Notes under the pieces: generated by a model
Databases searched by the model: none
What the model saw: only the letters and a program-made list of their open reading frames with translations
Told to the model about the DNA's origin: nothing
Made by a program: the position numbers and the translations under genes
Shown here: positions 47,872 to 61,443 of the stretch, in pieces
Layout: each line of letters opens with the position of its first letter
How positions within the stretch are numbered: position 1 is the first letter of the stretch
Origin: Aldrovandia affinis
Taxonomy: Eukaryota > Chordata > Actinopteri > Notacanthiformes > Halosauridae
Assembly (NCBI GenBank): GCA_029706075.1
Contig: JAINUG010000191.1
Span: 1,653,501 to 1,717,500 of the forward strand
Direction: 5' to 3'
Length of the DNA stretch: 64,000 nt

Positions 47872-49579
47872 ATAAAAGCATGGCATCCCCAACCCAGCAG
47901 CCTCCAATATCTGAGATAGGTATTATCACCCAAAATTGGTGGTGGTTGAAGTTGCTACTATCAAAAGCGGGAAGAAAAGTTCAATTCAATTCAATTCAAG
48001 TCTAACTAAAATAATACATGTATTTCAACTGTGCTTTTCGTTACTGGATGCCCTTCAATGGCATCACACATCTGCTGCTGAATAACAACCATCAAAAAAG
48101 TTCATTCAAAAAGTTAAAATAGCTATGCTTATGTGTACTGGATTGTGCATTGATTGCTTGCGGGTGCATAACTTACACTGTACATGCGATGCAGCATGAA
48201 AAACCGGGGGGAAAAAATGTATAGCCTACATTCAAGAACAGCTTGAAGCGCTGTATTCCATAATGTAAACCAATTTGGTCAAACGCATCCCAAACGACAC
48301 CCTTAAGGGTGGGCACCTCCAGGAGTGGAGAAGGAGCCAAATCTGGTCTTCTCTCCTTAAAGCAGCCACGGCAGTACCTAATCTAATTTTACGGGAGGCA
48401 AGGAGCTCTTCTGCCCAACCTTCTAACCGCATTATCATTGTGGAGTGTGCACAAATTTTCACACGAAGTGCAGGAATGCAAGAGGATAGGACACACACCC
48501 CTGTCTGTGTGTGCCCAAAAACATGCCAACCCACAAACTATTTCCGATGACTGTTGCATAAGCAATAATGCACACCCATGTGGATGGAATCATTCCGTAA
48601 TTCCATTGTGGATTTCGCGTGACAGGGCAAACCAACGGTATAAATATCTCTATTTATCAGTGTCACCTGGTGCTTCGAATTGCGGGACTGCGGTAACATC
48701 AGAAAAGTTTACCTTTTAGCACCTTTTAACTTAAGTGCATTAGATATGTGCCACTCACAAACTGACGGCGAAACGCGGGTGCTCTGCTGAGTATCGTCAT
48801 GTGACATCGCACACCTCAGAGCTCCTCATCTAGACCAGGCTCAGCAGACACTCAGACCCAAATCGTGGGATGGAGATAGACCGAAACCAATCTTTTTCTC
48901 TTTCTTTTTTTTCTTTTTCTTCTTCCACCATTAGGACGTCATGACATTACGACACCATTACGACAAAAGGAAGACATTCTCTGGCGTGCAAGCAGGAGTG
49001 TCTACTTGTTTCCAGAATTTGCACCAGAGGTAGCTAAGAAGCGCTCAGAGTATGGAGACGTGAAATTAGTCCTACAATAACAAAAATGGCAGTGGGTGCA
49101 CCTTTGAAAACCCTGAAGCTGCAATGTCTTTTGTCAGACAAATCATCATATTATCAGGTTTTCAAGTGTGTTGCGTTGACAATTTAGTTTTTTTAAAGCC
49201 GGCATTAAATAGGCTACGGTAGATATCTGATGGATAGTGTGCCATGGGCATTTGGTCAGAAACTAATGCAACATAAGTTCTGAGCAATATTTAACATTGT
49301 AGGGTGGGCAGCTAGCTTAGCCACAGGAATGCTAGCTGCCCGCCATTTAGTTTGTGTGTAGCATGCTAGGTGGCTACATATTCGTAGGCCATAGGCTACG
49401 AGGTCATCACGTGTCCCAGGGGCCTTTGCGGCCAGCTAAATCTGGGCTGTGTTCGAAACCGTTCCCTATTCCCTAAATAGTGCACTATATAGTGTGTTCG
49501 CCATTTTGTAGTGGTGTTCGAATTCTCAACGGTTAATTTCGTTCACTATATAGTCGCCGATATTTTACTCACTGTTTTA
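47872..49579. other. Non-coding stretch
   Basis: No exon recognised. A MITE-like piece lies at 49446-49560 (TTCCCTATTCCCTAAATAGT, GCACTATATAGTGTGTTCG), similar to 37253-37400. Confidence 0.35.
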
Positions 49580-49772
49580 TTGCTGCCTTTGAATTGTGGT
49601 TACAGATTTACCTACAGGGTCCTAGTTTAACTATGTGGTTGCTCCTAGCACCTGGAATTGTACTTCCCTCTAGGGTGGCTTTCAGCTAAACTGTTCTTGA
49701 CTACGGTTAACACTTTGTTGTACGTCGCTCTGGATAAGAGCGTCTGCCAAATGCCTGTAATGTAATGTAATA
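49580..49772 (+). mobile_element. SINE/LINE 3' end with L2-type tail
   Basis: Ends with TTGTACGTCGCTCTGGATAA then GAGCGTCTGCCAAATG and (TAATG)n. This is the L2-type tail but with a different upstream body from the copy at 40735-40926, so it is a separate family, probably a SINE using the same LINE machinery. Confidence 0.65.
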
Positions 49773-50264
49773 ATGAATGACCACCGTGTAATTCTGATAC
49801 AATGATTGTACTTCCCCTGTGCTACACGCTTTATTCTAATAAAAAGTAGTACTGAAATGGAAAAACAAAGTCTCCCGACCGATGATTCCGTGGCGTCCAC
49901 CGCCCTCAATCCTCACCCTCTGATTTAATCTCTCAAAGGAGATAAAGTTCAGTTTTATGGCTAAAGTCGAACCTTTGTACATCTTCTGAAGTAAGCTAGC
50001 TTCTGGCACCTTTCAATGATGGATTGCTTTTTTTGACATACTAAATATCTTCACTGTCAATCATGAATCAAGCTAATTATTAGAGCCCAATTGACCCAAA
50101 ATAAATAATTAAAGCAATTCAGCTTTAATGCAAAGTTGCCCTGAATGTTTTCCCAATGAGTTTTACGAAACGTTCTATAAAAACTTGTGCTATTACTAAA
50201 CGCTCTGCTCAGAGGTGCTGTTGACTCATCTGTCTCTCTAGCTCTTTACTAAGCTTCGACATCA
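49773..50264. other. Non-coding stretch
   Basis: No feature recognised. Confidence 0.35.
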
Positions 50265-52650
50265 TTACTCAGCTCCACAGCAGTTCATACCACCTAGCAA
50301 GCCTTTTCAGTAGATGTTAAGATCCTTGTAAAAATATTATCCCTACACCTGGAATCCACATTGCCTCTCTCAATAACCCCTAACCAAACAGGTTTTTATC
50401 TGCAATAGACATTCAGGGTTTTTTTCAACCTTAGACATTTGGGGGGCGGTTACCTTAGAAATTTGTTTAATGTGATACTGTACTAATCTGATACATCATC
50501 ACTCGGCTGAGGTGCTCATTTCATTTGATGTGGAAAAAGGCCTTCAACAGGTTTGAGTGGGACTATCTATTTCATACAATTTCATTAGTTTTGGTTCCAA
50601 TTGCTTCTTGGATGAAATTATTATACTCTGTGTGCCTCTGTCCAGACTAATACCACCCAATACGCTTATTCCCCCGGGTGTGGCATGAGGCAAGGATGTC
50701 CTCTCTCCTCTGTATTATTTTAATTAACTATAGAACCACTGGCTATATATCAATAAGTGGAAACTAGGTGCAAAAAAACATATTCTATGAAGACATCATA
50801 TGCCTGTACATTTCAAATCCAGATTCCTCTGTCCCACCACGTGCTGCCCTCCCCCATTCTACGCATTCTTCTCTCTTGACCAATATGGTAGTATATCTGG
50901 TCACAAGCAATGTTGGGATAAGAGTGAGAGATAAGAGAATTCTATTCCCCTTATAAACTGCACAAGATTTCACTCAGTGGTCTACAACCTCACTATTTTT
51001 AGCTGGCCGTATAAATTCTGGCAGAAATGAATACATTACCTAAATCCTTACACAAATAAATACATTCCATTATTCATCAAAACAAATTTAAAAAATGCTC
51101 AGGTCCTATCGTCTTTTATTTGAAACAAGAAAAATGCAAGGCATGGGTTTCTTACAAAGGCCCAAATCATTGGGTGGTATGACATTGCCCCAAGTTACAG
51201 GTCTATTATTGGGCTGCAAACATCAGAAGCCTGCTATTCTGACATCAGGATGCTGTGCCAGGCCAACACCCCGTCCTGGTTGTGAAATGAGGCAAGTTTT
51301 TCCTATTCCTCATCCCTGCCTGATTTCACTTTGGTCATATCTGCCCTTGACAGCCCCACCTTCATACAAGAGTCCTGGAATAAGGCACTCCATCAGGGTC
51401 CAGTCAAAATTTAGAAGGCATTTTGTCTAAGTTTCACCATCGAGTCACTCCCCTATAATCAGAAACCATTAGTTTCCTGCTTACCTTGGAGATCAGGCAC
51501 TTAGGTAATGGTACAGTACAGGTTATTCAAAATGTTAAGGATCTATTTGAAAATAATATCTTGATGTCATTCAAGCAGTTAAAAAAACAAAAACATAATT
51601 GGCCTCTCGGTCTTTCCACTACCCAAATGAAGCATTTCATCCATGACCAATTCAACCATCTTGTCACTATCACCGAAAAAAAATCCTTGATTCAATGCTT
51701 GAAATTGCACCCCTTAATCATGGCATTATATCATCTTTCATTTGTATTCCCCCTGTCTTTCAATGTTAAAAGAGTAATCGAAACAGGATTTGGGTGTTGT
51801 CCTTGGAGGACAATCAGTGGAGAGATGCTTTGATGAAGGCACATTCTACATCTGTCCGTGCCAGGCATGGGCTCATCCAGCTGAAAGTCTTGCACTGAAT
51901 GCACCCATCTCAGGCCAAACTTTAGCTCATTTTTCCTGGTTTAGACCCAATTTGCGTTAGATGCAGACAGGCCCCTGCAACCTTAATACATACGTTTTGG
52001 TCCTGCCCCAGGCCAAAGCACTGCTGGTCATCAATATCTATTGTTTATCTTCCACAAAAACAATCAGCCCTTCACTGCTGATGGCACTCTTTGGGGTCTT
52101 ACTGGGTCAATAATTGTTTTACGGGGTTGTAATATAACTGCATAGCATATGCTCCTCTCCTGGATAGGCGCATTATCCTGCTAAATTGGAAACAGGCTGC
52201 TGCGTGCACATTCAGTCACTGGTTAAGGGACAACAATGCAATTTTTGAACATTGAAAAAAATCAATAGCCTTTGTGGATCGACAGAGAAGTTCTACACAG
52301 TTTGCCAACTTTTCCAAACTTTTCCCTGGAGTGGAGTGATCTCATCCCACTCCAGACCTGCAGCAGCAGTGTTATCCTTAGTGGTTGCTTTTTTTGGACC
52401 TATCTACTTTTTCTTGTAGGACATTTGCTCATTCATTATACCTGACCATATTGATCATGGACAATTGCTATATAGGTGACTGTTTTTAGTTTGGGAGTGT
52501 GTGTGTGTGCATATGTGCTTTAGAGATGGTTATGTATGTCTAAGTCTTGGTGGTTCTTATATTTAATTTTTTCACTGCTCCTACTGGACTAGATGCAAAT
52601 GTGGTCTTCTTATTTTGTTTCATGTTGAAAAAACTAAAAACAGAAAAAAA
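50265..52650 (+). pseudogene. L1-like LINE ORF2 remnant, heavily decayed
   Basis: Across changing frames the sequence retains reverse transcriptase and C-terminal blocks of an L1/Tx1-type ORF2: PNQTGF (about 50385), ISFDVEKAFNRFEWDYLFHT (about 50517), GMRQGCPLSS-like (50685), YISNPDSSVP (50810), QRPKSLGGMTLPQ (51158), then RHGLIQLKVLH (51868) and ICVRCRQAPATLIHTFWSCP (51954-52013), the C-terminal Cys/His motif. Many stops and shifts are present and the catalytic YADD reads YEDI. It ends in A-rich sequence near 52650. Confidence 0.85.
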
Positions 52651-52671
52651 ATCATTATTTATTGAAGGTCA

Positions 52672-52910
52672 TATACAGGTAACTACCAAAATAAAGGAAA
52701 AGCCAAGATAAAGTATCTTAATAGGGCGTTAGGCCACCATGAGCTGCCAGAACAGCTTAATGTGCCTTGGCCGATATTCTACGGTCTGGAACTCTACTGG
52801 AGGGATGAACACCATTCTTCCACGAGAAATTCCCTAATTTGATGTTTTGTTAATGGTGGTGCAAAATGCTGTCTCAGGCACTGCTTCAGAATCTTCCATC
52901 AGTTGAGGAA
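52672..52910. mobile_element. DNA-transposon remnant (Tc1-like, candidate)
   Basis: ACAGGTAACTACCAAAATAA, GGCGTTAGGCCACCATGAGC, CCAGAACAGCTTAATGTGCC and CACCATTCTTCCACGAGAAA are typical of an abundant fish DNA-transposon family. I could not find the opposite end. The class assignment is from memory of the family. Confidence 0.5.
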
Positions 52911-54240
52911 GGTTGAAACATGATACTGAGTCACAATAAATGCAGAAGGCAAATATTTGTGGAGCTGGACAGTGCAAAACAACTTGAAACCATGGAAGAA
53001 GTATGGCAGTTGATACTGACTATATTCTTTTGACAATGCTGCAGACTGTCCACAAGACTATGACATGGGAAAGAAGAAAAATCATTGGTGGGGTCACTGA
53101 CCGCCTGTAGCGCTCACTCTTCAATGCAATCAAGTTGGTCAGTGATGAGATTAGGCAAGCCCACTGTGCACATGATCTCAACTGTCAAATTGTAACTAAT
53201 TATAAAACCAAGCAGCGTATGCATTTTATTCTGCCGCTCAAATTAGTAAACCAAATTTTGTCATAATACACGCAACGGCCATTCAATTCCACCCCTTGGC
53301 TCTACAGACACAGATGTATTTTATATCTCCCCCTTTCAAAAGGACCTCTGTACACCCTTATTCGTGTGGGTAAGACTTCTATATAACACAACTTGTAACC
53401 TTTTTATACCCATTCATGCAATATCACAAAGAATGAAACCAGATCAGGGGTCTTGACTATTCCCAACATATCCCATTCTGTCAAGATTTCAGCCCCAAAA
53501 TGCCATTTTCATTGGCAGTATCCAGCTTAAGAAAATATAACTGCAGTATCAAATTCACACATACATAATGTATATGGGTTTAACATTGTACAAAACAAAA
53601 TGAGTGCATTGCAGATAACTGGACTAAAGAGGAGGTGGAGGTGACAGGTCCATATGCCATAAAAGAAGATGAGTAACCCAGTTTGTGGTATGTGCAAATA
53701 TCCTACAAGATTATATATGTTTTCAAGGAGAGGGCTCTTTTTTTGGCACATTAGTAGAATTTCTGGCAGATGAACAAATGAAAAAAAAAACATGACAATG
53801 ACCGCCATAGATGGCATTGGAAATCAATATGTACAGGAGGAAAATGTACACGAATCACAAAGGTATAGACTAGTACATATGCAAGCATGCATTCCATAAA
53901 ACATTGTTTAACACCTGCTTACATTAAATGTTTTGTACTTACAGGGGTACATTTATTGGAACCAATAGTGTCCTCTACTGATGCACCACGTGCCTTTACT
54001 GCTGGCTACAAAGGCCTTTTGCTTTTTACATTGGGGCGGAAACAGTTGTGTTCAGCAGCCCCCAATATTCAAATGAAACCTGCGCCCTTGACCTCAATGT
54101 TAATACGTTAACATTACTCGGTGGTAAAATATGCATATTCAGTTTTCTCAATATGTAAGGTTTTCCTCGGGACGTTCCCTCTACCTGCAGCAAGTCTTTT
54201 ACATTTAGAGCACGATCACTTGAAAAGAGAGATCAGGCGG
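52911..54240. other. Non-coding stretch upstream of slc25a36
   Basis: Complex sequence without recognised transposon ends or exons. It lies within 1.4 kb of the slc25a36 promoter and may hold distal promoter elements. Confidence 0.35.
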
Positions 54241-54702
54241 AGTCACCGTGACGTAATTTATTGTGCTGGCCAATAGCTGCCTCTGTTTTGGAGCTTGTGA
54301 TTCGACGATAAACACATTGATCTGTCTTTCTGCGGCGTTAAGTTAAGCCAAAGCGAACTGGTTAGTGTTGGAGGGAGAGTGACAGATAGTAGTTTAAGAT
54401 GGCAATTTAGCACTGACAACACATGTGCCCTTCATAGTGGCTAAGACATAATAACAACAATTTAAAAAACTGGACCAACGGGGATTCGATCGCGGTGGAG
54501 GGAAGAGGATAGCACAAAATATATACAGTACAGTAGCCAGCTAGCTACTGCTTGCTAGCTATATTGCCGGAGACTGAATGACTAACGTTATATAGCTATA
54601 TATACTGTACACATCCAGCTAGCCTACAATTTCGAAAGGTGTAACGTTAGCTCTTCCCAACACAACCTACTACACCGTGTACGGGTCCTGAGATGATACA
54701 GA
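54241..54702 (+). promoter_or_regulatory. slc25a36: slc25a36 proximal promoter and 5' UTR
   Basis: Sequence immediately upstream of the slc25a36 start. Visible elements are a CRE-like TGACGTAA at 54249-54256 and a CCAAT box at 54270-54274 within GGCCAATAGC. I see no TATA box at a useful distance, which fits a housekeeping promoter. The start site is probably between about 54300 and 54400, but that is inference. A minimal upstream ORF (ATG at 54400, Met-Ala-Ile-stop) and an overlapping upstream ATG at 54693 lie in the presumed leader. Confidence 0.55.
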
Positions 54703-54743
54703 ATGAGTCAGAGAGATACCCTGGTTTATCTGTTTGCTGGAGG
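54703..54743 (+). CDS. slc25a36: slc25a36 coding exon 1 (start codon, first ~14 residues)
   Basis: First coding exon of the mitochondrial pyrimidine-nucleotide carrier SLC25A36 (inner-membrane carrier, also called PNC2). The sequence reads MSQRDTLVYLFAG and then two bases of a glycine codon before a consensus donor (GG|gtgagt, 54744). This is nearly identical to the N-terminus I know for vertebrate SLC25A36 and unlike the longer, different N-terminus of the paralogue SLC25A33. The ATG at 54703 has A at -3. It was chosen because it gives the conserved MSQRD start; an ATG 10 nt upstream is out of frame. The phase-2 junction matches exon 2. I cannot tell which of the duplicated teleost copies (a or b) this is. 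Confidence 0.9.
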
Positions 54744-57700
54744 GTGAGTATAGCGCTTTCGCATTTGAATTTATCTGCAACAAAAACACGCAACGCATCC
54801 CTGCAATCCTTGTTTCCATTTTTGTTTATAATTTGTCTTGGGGTGCAAGTACAGTAACGTTACTGCACAAATATCCGGACCCATGGCCAAGGCAAAATAC
54901 AATTCGAACCGGACATCAAACTGTAACATCAAAGGAAACGTTACGCACTCCGGATGCGAGAATTGGGAAATTAGGAATTAGGACATTTAATTTCGTAATA
55001 GTAACGTAAGAGGTAACATATCAACGGCGACAAATGCTTTCAGTGCCTGACTTGTGCGACATCATTCAAATGAATGTAAGTTAGGCACAAATTAGCAATA
55101 TGGCTAGGTAGCTAGCTTTCAACGTGGGCATGCTAAATAGGTGATCAGATATAGCTAACTAGCCTGCGATCTGTATAGTTGGGGCCACAATGGCATTAGC
55201 TCCTGCCCAACTTGCGTACCAGGCAACAAAACGCTTTACAGGGCGTCGCACCTTAAATTAACCAGTAACGTTAGCTACGAGTCGTCATGGCAAACGTTGT
55301 TCGCTAGTATGTTGCCATGCAATGTTTCCATGTTGCTGGAGGTGCTGAACAGTTGTGGCTATTTATTCATTGACCCATGTGCTTGGGCATACAGTACTGA
55401 TTAGGTAGTTCATACTTAATATATGACAAATGTAAGAGTTGATCTAAAAATAGTGCAAAGCTGCCCGCTGGTTATAGTACACACACCAACATAGCCAGCT
55501 AACGTTTGCTACATTACCTGCATACTAATTGGATGGATGCCTGACTATGATATGTTGTATTTGCATTACAAATAACGACTGACAGTAATACAAACTAATA
55601 TAAACCTACACACCAAATTGAGCTACTCCAACGTCAACTAGTTAATATTGTTCTACTCTTGGATATTTGGTATTTAGCTACATTAGCAAAGGGAGCAATT
55701 ATGCTCCTCGCTAACCTCACTCTGGGGTACCGTAACATAGCTAGCTGTCTATAGAATCTGCTAATATAATCTGAATCAGTTTCGATCGGTTAAGAATGGT
55801 TGTTCAGATAAGCAAGAGGTAATTTTGCTGTCGCGTATGTCTGAAGCTTTGTTAAATGAGCAGCGCTTAGCTAGCTAGCTCGCCAATCTCGCTTACATTA
55901 CTGTTAGAAGAAAATGCAGGACAAGCGTGTAGGCCTTGTTTGATTGATAAACCCAGTAGCTGAACTTCTTGCCTGGAATGTGTCTGTAAAGAATCTGACT
56001 GGCACCGGCTAGCTATACATCACCAACGTTATGCAAAAAACATACCTTTTTGTAGCGTTAAGTTAAATATAAGTACCTTTTATTAGCTAACACGGATGAA
56101 AACTACCGTACTGTAAAGTCAGTTAGCTAACTGATAAAATTGATCACACGCAATTAAGATTCAGCGCCGATAGCTTGCTAGCTAATCTCCTGTCAATCAT
56201 TAACTAAATGCTTAAATTGTCAACTCCTGTAAGCAATGCAGAAGCTAGCTTGTTAACTTCAATAGTTTGCTAATGATGCAAGTGGTTAAAGTGGGAGAAT
56301 ACTTGATTCGTGGAAGTCTGAACGCGTCCTAACTCAAACGGGCATTTTTTGTCCGAGGTCAAAGAGACCCTTTGCTCTTGCTTCACCTGTCCCAAGTACC
56401 GCATATTCCCGTTCCCTTTGCCGTCGTGGTGGCCAAATCTGTTCCCTAGGGGCGCTATGCTACTTTTGTCTACTATGGAAAAGATTTTTAGCAGCGTGGT
56501 TTCGAAATCATTTGTTTGCTGTACACCGGTGGAAGAAGGTCTAAATTCTACCAAACTCACATTACTCATAGCCATTAGTCTGATTGATATAGTCCGAAAA
56601 GCATTTAGTCATATGATTATTAGATTGGCAAAAAACGAGAGAGACAACGGCTTGCAAACATTTCCTACTCGAGATGTAACGGTATATTCGAGAACGTTCT
56701 TTCCACGGTCACGTTAACAAGTACAAACAGTAGGCTATGGCATGAATCATAGTGCCTTTTGGGAAACCCCTATGTCAGTAGACCGGTGTGATATATTAGT
56801 GCACTGGCAGAAAAAACTCCATAAAGAAAGGTGCACTTTGTAAGGGGGGTTTGACTTATGGCCCAATACAAAGGAAGGCACTTTATGAATGATAAAGCCC
56901 TTTATTTGTTTGGCATGTTCAGAATAGAACTACGTGAATTTTTTTGAAACCCGTTTTGACTGCAGCACCGTTGGCAGGGCATTGAGCACCCAAAAATAAG
57001 CCGCTCAAGCTGAAATGCATCGGTGTGTTTTAAAAACGATATATATCATTACATTTAGCTAGTTGTAATGTAAGCACTTATTTTAGTACATCGTTTCCCT
57101 GGAGAGATTCTATACACCTGTTTTTCTCAAATATGAATTTCATCCTGGCATCCTTTTCAGCGGACATGTAGGCTATATGTCCATTATCTCTGCCCAAATG
57201 ATGAAAAAGAGCATGCTCTCAGTGGTGACCAAGTCATGCTTAAAATGAGCGTTTATTGTGCCTTTGTGAAATGTAGATTCATTTTGTAGATTCACAACTT
57301 TTCATCAGATGACAATATATTGGTTCAAGAGCAGACACAACCAGGGGAATATTCTCTAGTTTGTGTCTTCTGTTGGATCTGAAGACAGCAATTCAACCTT
57401 TACAAATACGTGGCAGCGTCATTTATTTCTCCCCGTTCTTCTTATAAACCGTTGGATAAATATAGAGGAGAACAGACAGGTATTTTCAGTGTGACCCCAT
57501 TCAACACTCATATTACATTTCAAATGTAGTTTCTCAATATGTCAATATCCCTGGCCAAACACATACGTCATCTGTCACTAAGTTCAAGTAGTAGTTACCC
57601 CACTCGCATGAGCTACGAGAGTGGATAAGATTAGTGATTTCAGTACGGGGTGGCCTGGTTTTTCAGTGTCTCTTACCGGTCATAGTGCCATGGGTGATTC

Positions 57701-58106
57701 TGAACGCTTGTTGCAGGTGACTGCTTTTTCTAGGTCATCCTTTATTTTATTGTGTTTACAGTGGCTATCACTTGCTGAATGTTTGGTGCCGCAAAGCTTT
57801 CGTGTAGAATTTCATAGACCTCTTGCTGCCTACTGCTTTCACCTTTCACAACATAGGCAGTCTGGGTGTCTTTAGACCGAAAATAAATCTGTCGTGGAAT
57901 CTAGAGAAGCAGACACATTTCCGTGCCACATTCGGAAGTAGTGCACGAGAGATCAGCCACACTTTCACCACACTTTCACCCTTGGGTTGTCTTCAACAAT
58001 AATGTAAAGTTAAATCTCTCTTGGAATTTGACTTACAGTCAATATTTAGAAATGGAGAACACGGTAATGTTTTTATCTTTTTAAATACTTCTGCTTTAAT
58101 ATTATA

Positions 58107-58128
58107 AATAATATATATATATATATAT
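58107..58128. repeat. (AT)n microsatellite
   Basis: Short AT run of about 22 bp in intron 1. Confidence 0.9.
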
Positions 58129-60399
58129 AAGATATTATAAAATAAGCTGGCCATACCAAACAAAATATAAACATCATTACATCCAGCAGTGGGTAGCATG
58201 AAAGCATGAACGGGAATGTTAGCTAGCTAGCTACCTAATGACATGTTAATAATAATATTATTACTTATAAATAAATTGAATGAATCACGTTAATGTACCG
58301 ACATTATTTACATTACTGTGTTATTTGTACAATTTCTGTATGAAAATGTCTGTGTTTAAATTAGTTGATTAAATACTTTTTATCACGTTGTTGTCATATA
58401 TAAAAATGGTCTCAAGAATCTAGCTTTTTTGACAGTTACAATGCTGTTTCTGCTTTAGTGGGGTATGCTGGTGCTTAATTTATCAACCACTCTTTCAGTC
58501 CTTATCACCTCTTCCTCATCCTTACTTTTAAAAAATTTGGAAGCCTGACCCACTTGCTTGTCCCTGTTAAAATATAGACAAATATTCTGAGAATATTCCA
58601 TCATAGCATTCTCTCCCATAGAAACAGACCTGCGGTGTCCATTGCGAAGTGCCGTATGACATCTTGTTTGTGAATGGCGCAATACAAAAACAAAGATTGA
58701 TTGATGTTTGTTCAAGAACTAGTTTTTGTGCAACCATTTAGAACTGAATACAGTGTTAAACCCATCATGCATTTGAGCGCAGCTTTGTGAATAGAACAAT
58801 GCATAAATCAGAGCTTAGGCTTTCTGTAACTGTGGTGGAGAACAGTGCTTGCCAAGTTATGCTGTGGAGACACATAGTCTAAGATACCTTGAATTCCTCA
58901 GCTTGTTTGTGTAATGGAATCATTGTCACTTGCTCTGACTCAATTTCACAGTCATCAGCCTTGACGGTTTTGTATGTCATAAATGCGTGCAACTCATTTA
59001 CACATTTAGAGGCAACCACTGGGAGTGTCTCAACCACAATTTTAAAACTTTGTTCTCAGTTCATCCATGTATAGCGTTATTGCACTGTATCCTGACTTGG
59101 CTTGGACTCTGTATCACTGCCCTTTCTTCTGATTCAGAAGTATGTTTCTACGAGATACAAGCATTCTGACTTGGGAGTGTGTAGTCTGAAATTTCAGAGA
59201 TCCACACTGGGATGGAGGTGGGGATGGGGATGGGGGTAGGGGTTGTTCCAACACTACACACATTCTGACATAGGACTTCACTCTGATTCCCACTTGACCA
59301 GGTTAGATGTCTTGAAAGGCAGAGGAGCACATACATTTGATGTCGGTTATTTCATGCAGCTACAGCAGATGAAGTAAAAATCACATATGAACAGATATTC
59401 ATCTATATCACATATAAACATTGTTTTTGAACGTACGGTCAGAAGATCCCATGCCATGCACATCCCGTCAAAGTTGGGAAAAGTTTCAGCTAAACAGGTA
59501 AAGTAGTAAGTAATCTGCCGCATTACTTCACTACAGTATTACTGCTTATTCTTTGTGACTGAGAGACTCAGCGGAATAGCGAAATGAAGGAACGAAACAG
59601 GGTTAGCTGCCAACTTGTGGATAAATTATTTTGTGTTTGTAAGGAAAGAAATGTGCACTACGCATTTGGGAGACAGAAGGTGACCGGGCTTAGTACTTGT
59701 GCTGAGAGATTCGTTCAGGACAGTTCAGCTACTCGCTGAAAAACCCAGACCGAATGCATCTGTCCAGTCTGCCTAAGATGTGCCGTGGACAGCTCAGTGG
59801 AGATGAGGCAATATACACGTTCTCATTCCTTCACAAGGCGCACATTAACGCAAGAGTTCTGCGCTCCAGTCGGTGGACTACGTACAGCAGTGGCCCTGTG
59901 TTGAGCTAAGCAATATACACAAAGTGTGTAAATATATTGTAAGGAGTGGATGCCGAATGCAAACATTGCTTTCACGCAGACAAACCCGCCGATTACAATC
60001 TGTGCAAGCTGTTGTCTTAAAGAGCTATGTAAATGCTTCGGTGTCCCTGAAGGGGACCAGTGCATGTTAGGTCTTGTCCCAGCTATTTTCACAGTATCAG
60101 GTGAAAGTTTGGTGATTTCTAAAATGCCCAGCTGCTATAATCAAATTCCCAAACACTCCGTATGAACAGAGACAATGAAGGAGAATTTCTCACATTTCTT
60201 CCCCATAGCCCACAAGCCATGACAACACAACTCATTGTACCAGCGTGAAGTAGGTTGCATAATACCTGAAGTTGAATATTTAAATGTTTACACATTGGTT
60301 TTTTGTTTATGCCATGATATTAACAAGTATGACAATGCTTGTGAAACATGTATTACACAAATAATTCCATTTTTAAATCACTGCCATATTTTTTTTACA

Positions 60400-60920
60400 T
60401 TTTACATACTGTAATACAATATGCCTCTGCCAGACCATGTTTAGAGTACTGTGTGCAGTTCTGGGCAACACTATAAGAAATATATAGAAGTTCTTGGGAA
60501 AAGTACAAAGAAGGGCAACTAAATCTCTTCCAGGTATAACATTTGAAAGTTACACGGAGGACGTAATACACTTAATCTGTTCATGTTCAGCAAAAACAGA
60601 TTAAGGGGGATTTGATTAAATAAAAAGGGATTAACAAAGTGAACTACAAAATATTTTCAGGTTGAATTCTGCCAGCAGAACAAGGAGGCATAGGTGGAAA
60701 TGAGTTAAAGGCAAATTCCACACTGATAAAAGGAAGTATTATTATTTTTATACAGAGAGTTGTCAATGCATGGAACAGCTTGCCAGGCCATGCAGTAGCG
60801 AAAGAGACACTTGGGGTGTTAAAGACCAGGCTTGGCAGTGCTGGAGACTCAAATGACGAGCCTAGATGGGCCGAATGGCCTGTTCTCATAATTAATTATG
60901 CATTATGTTCTCATTTGGTT
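60400..60920 (+). pseudogene. CR1-like LINE 3' fragment
   Basis: Broken frames read RPCLEYCVQFW, then ...LRGDLIKI, FRLNSA, SQCMEQLA-like and end with the nucleotide signature GATGGGCCGAATGGCCTGTT (60867-60886), the typical 3' end of CR1-like LINEs in fish. There are several stops. It lies in slc25a36 intron 1, sense orientation. Confidence 0.7.
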
Positions 60921-61443
60921 GTTTCGAATTTGATCAACCCAACATCATAAAACGTAGTATTTTCACAATAAGGTTTTTATTTTAAATATACATTTTGCCA
61001 ACAGTTTTGTATTTAAAGCCTCCGTTTCTCACAACGTTGTGGAGAAGTAATTGAAATCTAAACTGATCATTATCTTGGCCATTTCTAGTGGGTGTGATCT
61101 GAGATATTGAATGAATGGTATTCAGTGAACTCAATGGTAGACCGCCCATTTACGCACCTGAGTAGACAAGAGAAAGAGAAAAGGTGTGTCTCAAGTAGTA
61201 ACTGAAGCTGTATGGAAAATTATTACTGGTAGAAGGTGCCTCTCTGGTGACAAGTGTTGTCATGTTCTTTGCCTTTAAAGGACAACAGGGACAGTTTTGA
61301 CCCTCCTGTTTTTTGCTCATGTGTATCAGTGTGTGTTCTGCATCAAAACTTGTCACTCTGTCGAGCACTGTGACAAACCAACAAAGTATGCACTTATGTG
61401 TGTTGTTCATCAAACTCTATTCTCTGGTATTGCCCTCTCCTAG

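Larger units (their letters stand above)
54744..61443 (+). other. slc25a36: slc25a36 intron 1
   Basis: GT-AG intron of 6,700 bp between coding exons 1 and 2. The first 2 kb is rich in TAGC/GCTAGC words and is otherwise unique-looking. It holds a short AT microsatellite (58107-58128) and a CR1-like LINE fragment (about 60400-60920). An open frame of 122 codons at 56349-56717 has no recognisable domain and I do not call it a gene. Confidence 0.85.

Noticed and set aside
56349..56717. 122-codon open frame in slc25a36 intron 1, with an overlapping 101-codon frame on the other strand
   Set aside because: No recognisable domain on either strand and in-frame with nothing in the carrier gene; likely chance.
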